A DNA stretch of 33,196 bases from Kribbella catacumbae DSM 19601 (GCF_000372465.1 NZ_AQUZ01000084.1:1-33196); one strand, 5' to 3'; positions 23,365 to 31,443 are shown, counted from the first letter of the stretch. The notes: generated from the letters alone by a model not told the origin. Numbers and translations: made by a program.

Positions 23365-24276
23365 ATGCGGCACGGCAGTTATCGGTTCGTCGCGAGCTTC
23401 CTCGCGATACCGCTCGCGTTGTACGCGATCTTCGTGATCTCGCCCTTCGCCCAGGCGTTCTACTATTCGTTGACCGACTGGACGGGCGTATCCCCGAAGT
23501 TCAAGTTCGTGGGGTTCGAGAACTTCAGCACGCTGGCCAAGGACGCCGTCTTCCGGGCGGCCCTCGGTCACAACGTGATCCTGCTGATCGGCGTACCACT
23601 GCTCGTCATCTTCCTGTCGCTGGTCTTCGCCTATCTGCTGAACGTCGGCGGCCGGTCGAACAGCGCGGGCGTGCAGGGTGTCCGCGGCAACGGCTTCTAC
23701 AAGCTCGCGTTCTTCCTTCCCCAGGTGCTGTCCATCCCGGTCATCGCGGTGATCTGGTCGGTGGTGATGACCTCGACCGACAACGGTCTGGCCAACACCG
23801 TGACCAAGAAACTCGGACTGGGCACCTCGGAGTACCTGGCCAGTCCGAAGATCGCGCTGTACTGCGTGATGTGGGTGATGGTCTGGGGCAGTGTCGGGTT
23901 CTACCTGGTGCTGTTCAACGCCGCCATGTCCGGCATCCCGAAGGACATCTTCGAGGCCGCGATCATCGACGGCGCGACCCGGTTGTCCACCTTCTTCCGG
24001 ATCACCCTGCCGCTGCTGTGGGACACCATCCAGACGGCCTGGGTGTACCTGGCCATCATGGCGCTGGACGCCTACGCGCTGGTCGCGGTGATGACGGCCG
24101 GTCCGGGTGGGCCGGACAACTCCACCCAGGTGATGGGGCTGCAGATCGCGAACAACGGCTTCCAGTTCGGCCGGGCCGGTTACGCCTCGGCGATGGGCGT
24201 CGTGCTGTTCTTCCTCACCTTGCTCATCGCGGCCGTGATGCTCCGCGCCACCCGGCGCGACCGGATCGAATACTGA
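23365..24276 (+). CDS. ngcF: NgcF-like sugar ABC transporter permease
   Basis: 303 residues with six predicted membrane segments in the MalF/UgpA (binding-protein-dependent) pattern. It starts RFVASFLAIPLALYAIFVISPFAQAFYYSLTDW, a family hallmark. The EAA loop that docks the ATPase is visible as IPKDIFEAAIIDGATRLSTFFRITLPLL. A strong AGGAGAG ribosome site precedes the ATG. It is followed 10 bp later by the second permease, with which it forms the membrane pore. No ATPase gene is present in the operon; in Streptomyces such importers share the MsiK ATPase. Confidence 0.92.
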   Translation: MRHGSYRFVASFLAIPLALYAIFVISPFAQAFYYSLTDWTGVSPKFKFVGFENFSTLAKDAVFRAALGHNVILLIGVPLLVIFLSLVFAYLLNVGGRSNSAGVQGVRGNGFYKLAFFLPQVLSIPVIAVIWSVVMTSTDNGLANTVTKKLGLGTSEYLASPKIALYCVMWVMVWGSVGFYLVLFNAAMSGIPKDIFEAAIIDGATRLSTFFRITLPLLWDTIQTAWVYLAIMALDAYALVAVMTAGPGGPDNSTQVMGLQIANNGFQFGRAGYASAMGVVLFFLTLLIAAVMLRATRRDRIEY

Positions 24277-24286
24277 GGGGCCGGCC

Positions 24287-25183
24287 ATGACTTTGCAGAT
24301 CGATGTCGAGGGCACCCGGTCCGAGGACCAGCCGACAGCCCATCCCGCCGGCCCGAAGGACCGTTCCTTCAGCCCGGTCAACGTCTTCTCCCACACGGTC
24401 CTGATCGGCTGGAGCATTCTGGTCGTCGTACCGTTCGTCTGGTCGCTGATCGCCTCGCTGAAGAGCACCGGCGAGATCTTCGGCGACAACCCGTGGGCAC
24501 TGCCGAAGAAACTGCTCTGGGACAACTTCTCCAAGGCCTGGGACAAGGGCGTCGGCGACTACCTGGGCAACAGCATCGTGGTGGTCGTCTTCGGCGTCGC
24601 CGGGACGATGCTGTTCGGCTCGATGGTGGCCTACGTGCTGGCCCGCTACGAGTTCCCCGGCAACCGCTTCATCTACTACCTGTTCGCCGCCGGGATGATG
24701 TTCCCGACCTTCCTGGCGATCGTGCCGCTGTTCTTCGTGGTGAAGAACTTCGGGATGATCTCGACGTACCAGGGCCTGATCCTGGTCTACATCGCGTACT
24801 CGCTGCCGTTCACGGTCTTCTTCATGCACGCGTTCTTCCGCACTCTGCCGACCTCGATCGCCGAGGCGGCGCTGGTGGACGGCGCGTCCCACGCGACCAC
24901 GTTCTTCCGCGTGATGCTGCCGATGGCCAAGCCCGGCCTGCTCAGCGTCGGCATCTTCAACGTGCTGGGCCAGTGGAACCAGTTCGTCCTGCCGTCCTTC
25001 CTCTCCCCCGAGAAGCCGGTCCTCTCCCAGGGAATCGCCACCCTCCTGGGCAGCCAGCGCTACGAGAACGACTGGGGCACTCTCTTCGCGGCCCTCACCA
25101 TCGCCATGGTCCCGGTAGTGGTCGTCTACCTGATCTTCTACCGCCAGGTTCAGGCAGGCCTGACAGGAGCAACCCTCAAGTAG
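24287..25183 (+). CDS. ngcG: NgcG-like sugar ABC transporter permease
   Basis: 298 residues, MalG/UgpE-type permease with six membrane segments after a hydrophilic N-terminus of about 35 residues (VEGTRSEDQPTAHPAGPKDR). Family features: VPFVWSLIASLKSTGEIF, GSMVAYVLARYEFPGN, the EAA loop LPTSIAEAALVDGASHATTFFRVMLPMAKPG and FNVLGQWNQFVLPSFL, ending RQVQAGLTGATLK. It pairs with the permease 10 bp upstream to form the channel. It is the last gene of the operon; a GC-rich hairpin follows at 25238. Confidence 0.92.
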   Translation: MTLQIDVEGTRSEDQPTAHPAGPKDRSFSPVNVFSHTVLIGWSILVVVPFVWSLIASLKSTGEIFGDNPWALPKKLLWDNFSKAWDKGVGDYLGNSIVVVVFGVAGTMLFGSMVAYVLARYEFPGNRFIYYLFAAGMMFPTFLAIVPLFFVVKNFGMISTYQGLILVYIAYSLPFTVFFMHAFFRTLPTSIAEAALVDGASHATTFFRVMLPMAKPGLLSVGIFNVLGQWNQFVLPSFLSPEKPVLSQGIATLLGSQRYENDWGTLFAALTIAMVPVVVVYLIFYRQVQAGLTGATLK

Positions 25184-25237
25184 CTGTACTACGTCCCACG
25201 CGGCTCCTACGTCGCCGCTCAAGAAGTTCCGCACTAG

Positions 25238-25272
25238 CCAACTGCCCTGGGCATCTCGCCCGGGGCGGTTGG
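25238..25272 (+). terminator. Terminator hairpin of the ngc-like operon
   Basis: Positions 25238-25252 (CCAACTGCCCTGGGC) pair with 25258-25272 (GCCCGGGGCGGTTGG) across a 5-nt ATCTC loop; the only imperfections are two G-U pairs. It is 55 bp past the last permease stop. Confidence 0.75.
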
Positions 25273-25597
25273 TCGTCTCCCTCCACCACCGGTGCTCCCG
25301 CCATCCACGCGGTCCCACCCATCGACCTCGTCCATTCTGTCCCGATGGACAGGTAGTGCACCCTGATACGCCGTACACCGGCGGCCATCGCAGGCTCAAC
25401 CGCTCTACCTCCACGGCACTATGTCCTGTCGGTCCGCACATCATCCGCCTTCGCCGCGAGGTGCCGCTGCTCGGCAGCGCGTGCTGCCGCGAGGTGGTGC
25501 TCGCGGGCTTCGGTGGGCTTGCCGAGGTTCTGCTGCCAGTCACGGGTGGGTGGGAGCCGCGACGTAGGAGCGGCGTGGGCGGAGTCACCTCACGTAC
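25273..25597. other. Intergenic stretch without a recognisable gene
   Basis: About 325 bp between the ngc-operon hairpin and the next gene. Short open frames exist on both strands, but none has a ribosome site, family motif or plausible start. The region presumably contains the promoter of the orphan binding protein; TACTCT at 25598-25603 lies 6 nt before its ATG, which suggests a leaderless transcript. Confidence 0.5.
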
Positions 25598-25609
25598 TAC
25601 TCTGCCGAG

Positions 25610-26959
25610 ATGCTGAAACGTAGGACGGTTCTGCAAGGTGCTCTCGCGGGTGCTCTGCTGTCTGGCTGTTCTTCCGGGGCGGACCAGCAGACCACTGGGC
25701 TCGATCCCGGGAACCCCTTCGACGTGTCGGGCGAGGCGGCGCTTGAGGTTGTGGTGGGGGAGGAGTACGGCGGGTACGGCGCTCCGGCGTACCGGCGGAA
25801 GTTTCCGCATTCGACGGCCAGTGCCTCGACCAGCAAGAAGCTCAGGGACGTGCTGCAGCCGCGCTTTGCCGCCGGGACACCGCCCGACGTGGTGTTCAAC
25901 GCCGGCGACAAAGCCCTCGCGGTCGGGCGCCTGGTCAAGGAGAACTACCTCGCAGATCTCGCGCCCGTGCTCGAAGCGCTGGCCTGGGACAACGAAAACA
26001 CCACGGTGCAAGACGTTCTGCTGCCCGGCATGCTTGACGCCGGCCGGTACGAGGGCAGCTTGCGGGCGATCAACTACCTCGCCACCGTCTACGGCCTCTG
26101 GTACTCATCGCAGCTGTTCCAGAAGTACGACTGGGACGTCCCGCGCACCTGGCCCGAATTACTTGCTTTGAGCAACGAGATGAAGAAGGCCAAGGTCGCG
26201 CCCTTCACCTACGCGGGCCGCCATCCGTACTACGCGTTCGAGGCGATCCTGACGCTGGCCGCCAAGACCGGTGGGCACGACGTCGTCAAGCGGATCGACA
26301 ACCTGGAGGATGGTGCCTGGCGGGATCCGAGCGTCACCCAGGCGCTCGCCGCTTTCGGTGAGCTGGCCAAGCGCGGGCTGATCGCCAAGGGCAGTTCGCA
26401 GTTCGATCATCTCGGCTCGCAGAATCGCCTGCTGACCTCGAAGGCCGGCCTGCTGCCCTGCGGCAACTGGCTGGAGAACGAGATGAAGCCGGTGATCCCG
26501 GTGGGCTTCGGGCTGACCATGATCGGGCTCCCGCCGCTCGACGCGTCGCCGGCGCTGCCTCGCGGCCTGCATGTTGCTCCCACCGCGCCGCTGCTGGTGC
26601 CGGAGAAGGCCAAGAACCAGCCGGGTGGTCTCGAGTACGTCCGAGCCATGCTGTCCAAGGGTGTGGCGGCTCAGGTAACCGCCAAGAGCAACCAGCTGAC
26701 CGTAGTACGGGGTGCTGCGGACGGACTGGAGATCAGTACTGCGCTGCGCTCGGCCAGGGATCTCCTGACGGCCGCGGGGGATCAAGTGATCACCTGGTAC
26801 TTCGCGGACTGGTACCCCGACCTCGGCAAGGAGGCTGGGGACGCGACCGGGGCGTTCCTGGCCGGACGTCTCCAGGCGGACGACTGGTCCACCCAGCTGC
26901 AGGCGGCCGCGGACAAACTCAAGCAGGACGACGCCGTACCGAAATACCACCGGGACTGA
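25610..26959 (+). CDS. Second, orphan NgcE-like binding lipoprotein
   Basis: 449 residues. A short signal with KRRTVLQ (possible Tat) ends in lipobox LSGC, Cys20. The protein aligns along its length with the NgcE-like protein 3.8 kb upstream: LQPRFAAGTPPDVVFNAG, ATVYGLWYSSQLF, HPYYAFEAILTLAAKTGGHDVVKRID, CGNWLENEMKPV and VPEKAKNQPGGLEYVRAMLSK. It is therefore a paralogue with no permease of its own, and it may feed the same NgcFG pore with another ligand. Ligand-facing parts differ (for example, the segment after the lipobox is shorter and the GFIVPEK region reads PLLVPEK). No ribosome site precedes the ATG, in line with a leaderless mRNA. Confidence 0.88.
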   Translation: MLKRRTVLQGALAGALLSGCSSGADQQTTGLDPGNPFDVSGEAALEVVVGEEYGGYGAPAYRRKFPHSTASASTSKKLRDVLQPRFAAGTPPDVVFNAGDKALAVGRLVKENYLADLAPVLEALAWDNENTTVQDVLLPGMLDAGRYEGSLRAINYLATVYGLWYSSQLFQKYDWDVPRTWPELLALSNEMKKAKVAPFTYAGRHPYYAFEAILTLAAKTGGHDVVKRIDNLEDGAWRDPSVTQALAAFGELAKRGLIAKGSSQFDHLGSQNRLLTSKAGLLPCGNWLENEMKPVIPVGFGLTMIGLPPLDASPALPRGLHVAPTAPLLVPEKAKNQPGGLEYVRAMLSKGVAAQVTAKSNQLTVVRGAADGLEISTALRSARDLLTAAGDQVITWYFADWYPDLGKEAGDATGAFLAGRLQADDWSTQLQAAADKLKQDDAVPKYHRD

Positions 26960-26974
26960 AGGACCCAGTCTGGG

Positions 26975-26995
26975 TTAGGTTAGGGATACCTAACC
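26975..26995 (+). promoter_or_regulatory. Iron box (IdeR/DmdR/DtxR-type operator)
   Basis: TTAGGTTAGGGATACCTAA (26975-26993) closely fits the actinobacterial iron box TWAGGTTAGSCTWACCTWA. It includes a perfect inverted repeat, GGTTAGG-GATA-CCTAACC (26978-26995). It lies 20 bp before the start of an iron-siderophore binding protein, so iron-dependent repression is expected. Confidence 0.9.
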
Positions 26996-27014
26996 ACGAC
27001 TGTGAGGTTCCCCT

Positions 27015-28040
27015 ATGCGCTCCATCCTCCGGCCGCTCGCGCTGCTGGTCGCTCTGCCGTTGCTCGCACTCACCGCCTGTGCTGACAGCGACCCTCAGGA
27101 CACCGCCGCCCAGCCGCAGGCCGGCTCCGAGGCCGGCGCCTTCCCGGTCTCGATCAAGAACAAGTTCGGCACCACCGAGATCAAAGAGGCGCCGAAGCGG
27201 ATCGTTCTGGTCGGGCTGGTCGAGCAGGACGCGTTGCTCGCGCTCGGCGTCACGCCGGTCGCGACCACCGAGTGGTTCGGCGACAAGCCGGGCGCGTTGT
27301 TCCCGTGGGCCAAGGCGAAGCTCGGCGACGCGCCGGTGCCGGAGGTGCTCAGCGACAAGGACGGGATCAAGTTCGAGAAGGTCGCCGCGCTCCGGCCGGA
27401 CCTGATCATCGGCCTGTACTCCGGAATCAAGGCCGAGGACTACAAGAAGCTGACCGCGATCGCGCCGACAGTGGCGCAGCTCCCCGGCGCGCCCGACTAC
27501 GGCGTGGCCTGGCAGGACCTGGCCCGCACAGTCGGCCAGGCGGTCGGCAAGCCCAAGCAGGCCGACGAGTTGGTGAAGAGTCTCGAGCAGCGCTTCGAGA
27601 AGGTGCGCACCGACCACCCCGAGTTCAAGGGCAAGACGGCGCTGATGGCATCGCCGTACGAGGGGTACTTCATCTACGGCAGTCAGGACCCCCGGTCGCG
27701 CCTGCTGACCGACTTCGGCTTCAGCCTGCCGGTCGGGCTGGACAAGCTGATCGGAGACAAGTTCGGCGGCAACATCAGCGGTGAGAAGATCGCCTTGCTC
27801 GACCAGCAGGCGCTGGTCTGGTTCCCGGGCAAGGACGGCACGGCCAAACTGAAGGCCGACCCGCTCTACAAGGGCCTGAACACCCGCAAGCAGGGCCGCG
27901 ACATCTTCATCGAAGAGGACTACAACAACGACCTTTACGGAGCAACGACCTTCGTCTCGGTCCTCAGCCTCCCGATCGTCCTAGACCAACTGGTCCCGAA
28001 GCTCGCAGCCGCCGCCGACGGCAACCCCGCCACCACCTAA
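27015..28040 (+). CDS. Iron-siderophore ABC transporter binding lipoprotein (FecB/FhuD-type)
   Basis: 341 residues. A signal peptide ends in lipobox LTAC with Cys22. The mature part is a class III periplasmic-binding fold (Peripla_BP_2): APKRIVLVGLVEQDALLALGVTPVATTEW, EKVAALRPDLIIGLYSGI, YKKLTAIAPTVAQL, LLTDFGFSLP and the C-terminal VSVLSLPIVLDQLVPKL. It is preceded by an iron box and a GTGAGG ribosome site, so it is most likely an iron-repressed ferric-siderophore receptor. No permease or ATPase genes are adjacent. The TAA overlaps the stop of the convergent hydrolase gene (28037-28040). Confidence 0.93.
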   Translation: MRSILRPLALLVALPLLALTACADSDPQDTAAQPQAGSEAGAFPVSIKNKFGTTEIKEAPKRIVLVGLVEQDALLALGVTPVATTEWFGDKPGALFPWAKAKLGDAPVPEVLSDKDGIKFEKVAALRPDLIIGLYSGIKAEDYKKLTAIAPTVAQLPGAPDYGVAWQDLARTVGQAVGKPKQADELVKSLEQRFEKVRTDHPEFKGKTALMASPYEGYFIYGSQDPRSRLLTDFGFSLPVGLDKLIGDKFGGNISGEKIALLDQQALVWFPGKDGTAKLKADPLYKGLNTRKQGRDIFIEEDYNNDLYGATTFVSVLSLPIVLDQLVPKLAAAADGNPATT

Positions 28041-28636
28041 GGCCAGACAGCTTCGTCCAGGAAGTCCTCGACCGCCGTCGCCACCTGACCTAGTACGGCG
28101 GTCGAGGCAGCGAGCCGGCCCGGCACGTACATGCCGTGGTCGGCTCCTTCCACTTCCATCACGTACGGCGTGAGCTCCCGCGCCAGCCCGGAATCCCACA
28201 GCGAGTCAGCCGTCCCGCCCACCAGCAAGAACGGTGCAGTCGCCCGCCGCAGCCCGTCGACCACCCACTCACTCGTCAGCACCGGCGTCAGCCAGACCGC
28301 CGGCAAGGCCAACTCCGCGGCCACAACCGCCGCGTGGGTCCCCAAAGACTTGGCGACGATGAGCGTCCCCTCCCCTGCAGGCCCTGCTCCTGCCTCCGCC
28401 TTGGCCTCTACCGCTGCTTCTGCCGAGCGGAGCGAAGGCGCTGCGCGCTCGAGTTGGCCCACCACCCACGGCCCGCGTTCCTCCGGGGTCAAGGTCATCG
28501 GCCGGTCCGGTTCGTCCCACCACACCGGGGTCAGCCGGGCGCCCCGGCGTTCGGCCGCGTCGGCGGAGAACATCAGCAGCGGAGCGAACGGCCCGAACAT
28601 GCCGCCGGGCAGGATCACAGCCTCGCGAGAACTCAC
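28037..28636 (-). CDS. Small alpha/beta-hydrolase-like protein
   Basis: 199 residues from the GTG at 28636 (AAGG about 8 nt upstream). The fold is a compact alpha/beta hydrolase: VILPGGMFGPFAPLLMFSADAAERRGARLTPVWW, the elbow VAKSLGTHAAVVAAELALP (Ser of KSLGT), FLLVGGTADSLWD (acid) and VEGADHGMYVPG (His). This matches alpha/beta hydrolases annotated as of unknown function. The open frame extends across the neighbouring trpS promoter and start, but that extension is a shadow. It is convergent with the siderophore-binding gene (stops overlap) and divergent from trpS (73 bp between starts). Confidence 0.8.
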   Translation of the reverse strand: MSSREAVILPGGMFGPFAPLLMFSADAAERRGARLTPVWWDEPDRPMTLTPEERGPWVVGQLERAAPSLRSAEAAVEAKAEAGAGPAGEGTLIVAKSLGTHAAVVAAELALPAVWLTPVLTSEWVVDGLRRATAPFLLVGGTADSLWDSGLARELTPYVMEVEGADHGMYVPGRLAASTAVLGQVATAVEDFLDEAVWP

Positions 28637-28709
28637 AATTTCGACCTTATGCCCCGGTGAAAGGCGCCCGGGTGTGGATAAGAGCCTGGGCGCTGGCAGA
28701 ATCGGGCTC

Positions 28710-29786
28710 ATGTCAGCAGCCGTCCACGACGACACCCCTGTGCCGGCCAGCGGATCCGGGCGGCGCCCACGCGTCCTGTCCGGTATCCAGCCGACCGCGG
28801 ACTCCTTCCACTTCGGCAACTACCTGGGCGCGGTCCGCCAGTGGGTGGCGATGCAGGAGGACCACGACGCGTTCTACTGCGTGGTCGACCTGCACGCGAT
28901 CACGGTCGAGTACGACCCGAAGGTACTGCGGGAGCGCACCCGCCGCTCGGTCGCGCAGCTGCTGGCCGCCGGGATCGACCCGGAGCGGTCGACGCTGTTC
29001 GTCCAGTCGCACGTGCCCGAGCACGCCCAGCTCGCCTGGGTACTGGGCTGCCTCACCGGTTTCGGCGAGGCCAGCCGGATGACGCAGTTCAAGGACAAGT
29101 CCGCCAAGGGTGGCCAGGACCGGGCCACCGTCGGGCTGTTCACCTACCCGATCCTGCAGGCGGCGGACATCCTGATCTACCAGGCCGACCGGGTGCCGGT
29201 CGGCGAGGACCAGCGCCAGCACCTGGAGCTGACCCGCGACCTGGCCCAGCGGTTCAACCACCGGTTCGGCAAGACCTTCCGGCTGCCCGAGCCGTACATC
29301 GTCAAGGAGACCGCGAAGATCTCCGACCTGCAGGAGCCCGGCGCGAAGATGAGCAAGTCGTCGTCCTCGCCCGGCGGCATCATCGACCTGCTGGACGACC
29401 CGAAGGTGAGCGCGAAGAAGATCCGGTCAGCCGTCACCGACTCCGGCCGGGACGTCATCTTCGACCCGGAGAACAAGGCCGGCGTCGCGAACCTGCTGAC
29501 CATCTACTCCGCGCTCAGCGGCAAGAAGATCAGCGAGCTCGAGGACGAGTACGCCGGTCGCGGGTACGGCGACTTCAAGAAGGACCTGGCCGAGCAGGTG
29601 GTCGAGTTCGTCACCCCGTTCCGGGAGAAGACGCTCGGCTATCTGGACGACAAGGCCCAGCTGGACGCGATCCTGGCCGCGGGCGCCGAACGCGCTCGCG
29701 CCGTGACCGAGCCGACGCTGCAGCGGGTCTACGACCGGCTCGGCTTCGTGCCCGGCCCCTTTTTGACCTCCGAGCTGGGCCGGTAG
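28710..29786 (+). CDS. trpS: Tryptophanyl-tRNA synthetase
   Basis: 358 residues of a class I synthetase that charges tRNA-Trp. Landmarks are RVLSGIQPTADSFHFGNYLGAV (HIGH-like HFGN 34-37), CVVDLHAIT, MTQFKDKSAKGG, GLFTYPILQAADILIYQADRVPVGEDQRQHLELTRD and KMSKS (213-217). It has about 20 extra residues before the usual start. An internal start is not suggested, as the ATG has CAGAAT 7 nt upstream and no ribosome site, consistent with a leaderless mRNA. The first gene of a three-gene set with the 2'-5' RNA ligase (7-bp gap) and a BrkB-type membrane protein, an order common in actinobacteria. Confidence 0.97.
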   Translation: MSAAVHDDTPVPASGSGRRPRVLSGIQPTADSFHFGNYLGAVRQWVAMQEDHDAFYCVVDLHAITVEYDPKVLRERTRRSVAQLLAAGIDPERSTLFVQSHVPEHAQLAWVLGCLTGFGEASRMTQFKDKSAKGGQDRATVGLFTYPILQAADILIYQADRVPVGEDQRQHLELTRDLAQRFNHRFGKTFRLPEPYIVKETAKISDLQEPGAKMSKSSSSPGGIIDLLDDPKVSAKKIRSAVTDSGRDVIFDPENKAGVANLLTIYSALSGKKISELEDEYAGRGYGDFKKDLAEQVVEFVTPFREKTLGYLDDKAQLDAILAAGAERARAVTEPTLQRVYDRLGFVPGPFLTSELGR

Positions 29787-29793
29787 GCCCCGG

Positions 29794-30306
29794 ATGGCGA
29801 CGATCGGTGTAGCGATCCCGATCGCGGAACCCTACGGCACGGAGCTGCAGAAGTACCGGGCCGAGTTCGGCGATCCGATGGCGTCGTCGATCCCCACCCA
29901 CGTCACGCTGCTGCCGCCGACCGAGGTGGCCGACGAGGACCTGGCCAAGGTCGACGACCACCTGCTGGCGGTGGCGGCGCGGTTCCCGAGCTTCCGGATC
30001 CGCCTGCGCGGTACTGCGACTTTCCGGCCGATCTCGCCGGTGGTGTTCGTGCCACTGGCCGAGGGGATCTCCAGCTGCGAGGTGCTGCAGTCACAGGTCC
30101 GCTCCGGCCCGCTGGAGATCGCTCTGCGCTTCCCGTACCACCCGCATGTCACCGTGGCGCACGATCTGGAGAAGGACGCCCTGGACCGCGCGTACGACGC
30201 CCTGTCGGAGTACGACTGCGCCTTCGACGTGGCGGCCTTCAGCCGGTACGAGCACGGCGCCGACGGCGTGTGGCGGCCGCAGCGGTCGTTCCCGCTGGCA
30301 GGGTAG
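29794..30306 (+). CDS. 2'-5' RNA ligase / cyclic phosphodiesterase family protein
   Basis: 170 residues of the 2H phosphoesterase superfamily. The two His-x-Thr motifs are HVT at 36-38 (PTHVTLLPP) and HVT at 118-120 (HPHVTVAH), spaced as usual, so the active site is complete. Family members open cyclic phosphates on RNA or nucleotides; the cellular substrate in actinobacteria is not established. It sits 7 bp after trpS and 27 bp before the BrkB-type gene on the same strand, so all three are probably co-transcribed. Confidence 0.92.
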   Translation: MATIGVAIPIAEPYGTELQKYRAEFGDPMASSIPTHVTLLPPTEVADEDLAKVDDHLLAVAARFPSFRIRLRGTATFRPISPVVFVPLAEGISSCEVLQSQVRSGPLEIALRFPYHPHVTVAHDLEKDALDRAYDALSEYDCAFDVAAFSRYEHGADGVWRPQRSFPLAG

Positions 30307-30333
30307 GACTCCTTACCGGGGTACAGGAGTCGC

Positions 30334-31443
30334 ATGGGGATCAAGGATCGGGCCAAAGCTGTGTGGGCGCGTGTCAGCAGGACGCAGCTGTGGCGGGCCT
30401 GGAAGCGGTACGGCGACCGGCGGGGCAACCGGTTGGCCGGGGCGACCAGCTTCTTCGGGTTCCTGTCGATGTTCCCGCTGATCGTGCTGACCGCGGCGGT
30501 GACCGGTAAGTTCCTGAGCGCGCGGGCTGTCGGTGACCTCAAGGAAGCGATCAAGACCAACCTGCCCGGGATCGGCGATCAGATCGATCTGGACTCGCTG
30601 ATCAGCAACGCGGGCACGATCGGACTCATCTCCGGTGCGTCGCTGCTGCTGACCGGGCTGGGCTGGATCGACTCGCTACGGGCCTCGATCCGCTCGATGC
30701 ACGAACTCGATGACCAGCCGGGCAACTTCGTCAAACTGAAGCTCGCCGATCTCGGGGCGCTGATCGGTCTCGGCGTGATCGGCCTGATCGCCACCGGCGC
30801 GTCGTCGATCCTGGTCGGGCTCTCGGACAACATCGTCGGGTGGACGGGCCTCGACGGCACCTGGCTGGCACGCTGGGGGATCGGCTTGTTCAGCATCGTC
30901 GTCGGCATCGGCGTGGGTGCGGTGCTGTTCCTCTACCTGCAGACCGCGATGCCGCGGATCATCCTGCCGCGCAAGGTCGCGCTGTACGCGGCACTGGCCG
31001 GCGGCATCGTGTTCTACCTGGCCCAGCGCCTCGGCAACAGCTACGTGAAGAACGTGATCGGCAACAACGCGGCGTACGGGACACTGGCGCTGCCGCTGGC
31101 CCTGCTGGTCTGGATCTACCTGATGACCCGGGTGATCATGCTGATCGCCGCGTGGACCAAGGAAGCCACCCTGGACCACCGCTGGCACACCGGCGAGGCC
31201 GAAGAGGCAGCACGAGCCGCCACGCCCTTCGACACGGCCCCCAGCACGCCGTACGCGACTGCCGCCCGCTCCAGCGATCAAGAGCCTCTCCTCCTGGGCC
31301 CACCAGGCAAGCGCTACAAGGTAATCCCCATCCCAGCCCGCAAGGCCGACACAGTCGCAGTAGCCGCCGGAGCCCTCCTAGGCGCCACCGCCACAGCCCT
31401 AGCAGTCCAACTAACCCGCGCCACGCGTTCCCTAAGACGCTGA
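30334..31443 (+). CDS. YihY/BrkB-family inner membrane protein
   Basis: 369 residues. About six membrane segments in the YihY/BrkB pattern: NRLAGATSFFGFLSMFPLIVLTAAV, ISGASLLLTGLGWIDSLRASI, then further hydrophobic stretches and the conserved GTLALPLALLVWIYLMTRVIMLIAAWTKE. A hydrophilic tail (about 285-345) follows, with a final hydrophobic Ala-rich segment. The family was once called ribonuclease BN in error; its function is still uncertain. The gene follows trpS and the 2'-5' RNA ligase. A 104-bp inverted repeat begins at the base after its stop codon. Confidence 0.93.
   Translation: MGIKDRAKAVWARVSRTQLWRAWKRYGDRRGNRLAGATSFFGFLSMFPLIVLTAAVTGKFLSARAVGDLKEAIKTNLPGIGDQIDLDSLISNAGTIGLISGASLLLTGLGWIDSLRASIRSMHELDDQPGNFVKLKLADLGALIGLGVIGLIATGASSILVGLSDNIVGWTGLDGTWLARWGIGLFSIVVGIGVGAVLFLYLQTAMPRIILPRKVALYAALAGGIVFYLAQRLGNSYVKNVIGNNAAYGTLALPLALLVWIYLMTRVIMLIAAWTKEATLDHRWHTGEAEEAARAATPFDTAPSTPYATAARSSDQEPLLLGPPGKRYKVIPIPARKADTVAVAAGALLGATATALAVQLTRATRSLRR

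Noticed and set aside
22696..26011. Minus-strand frames of 616 and 595 codons across the ngc-like operon and orphan binding protein
   Set aside because: Antisense to well-supported transporter genes, with His/Asp/Gln-rich nonsense composition and no ribosome sites.
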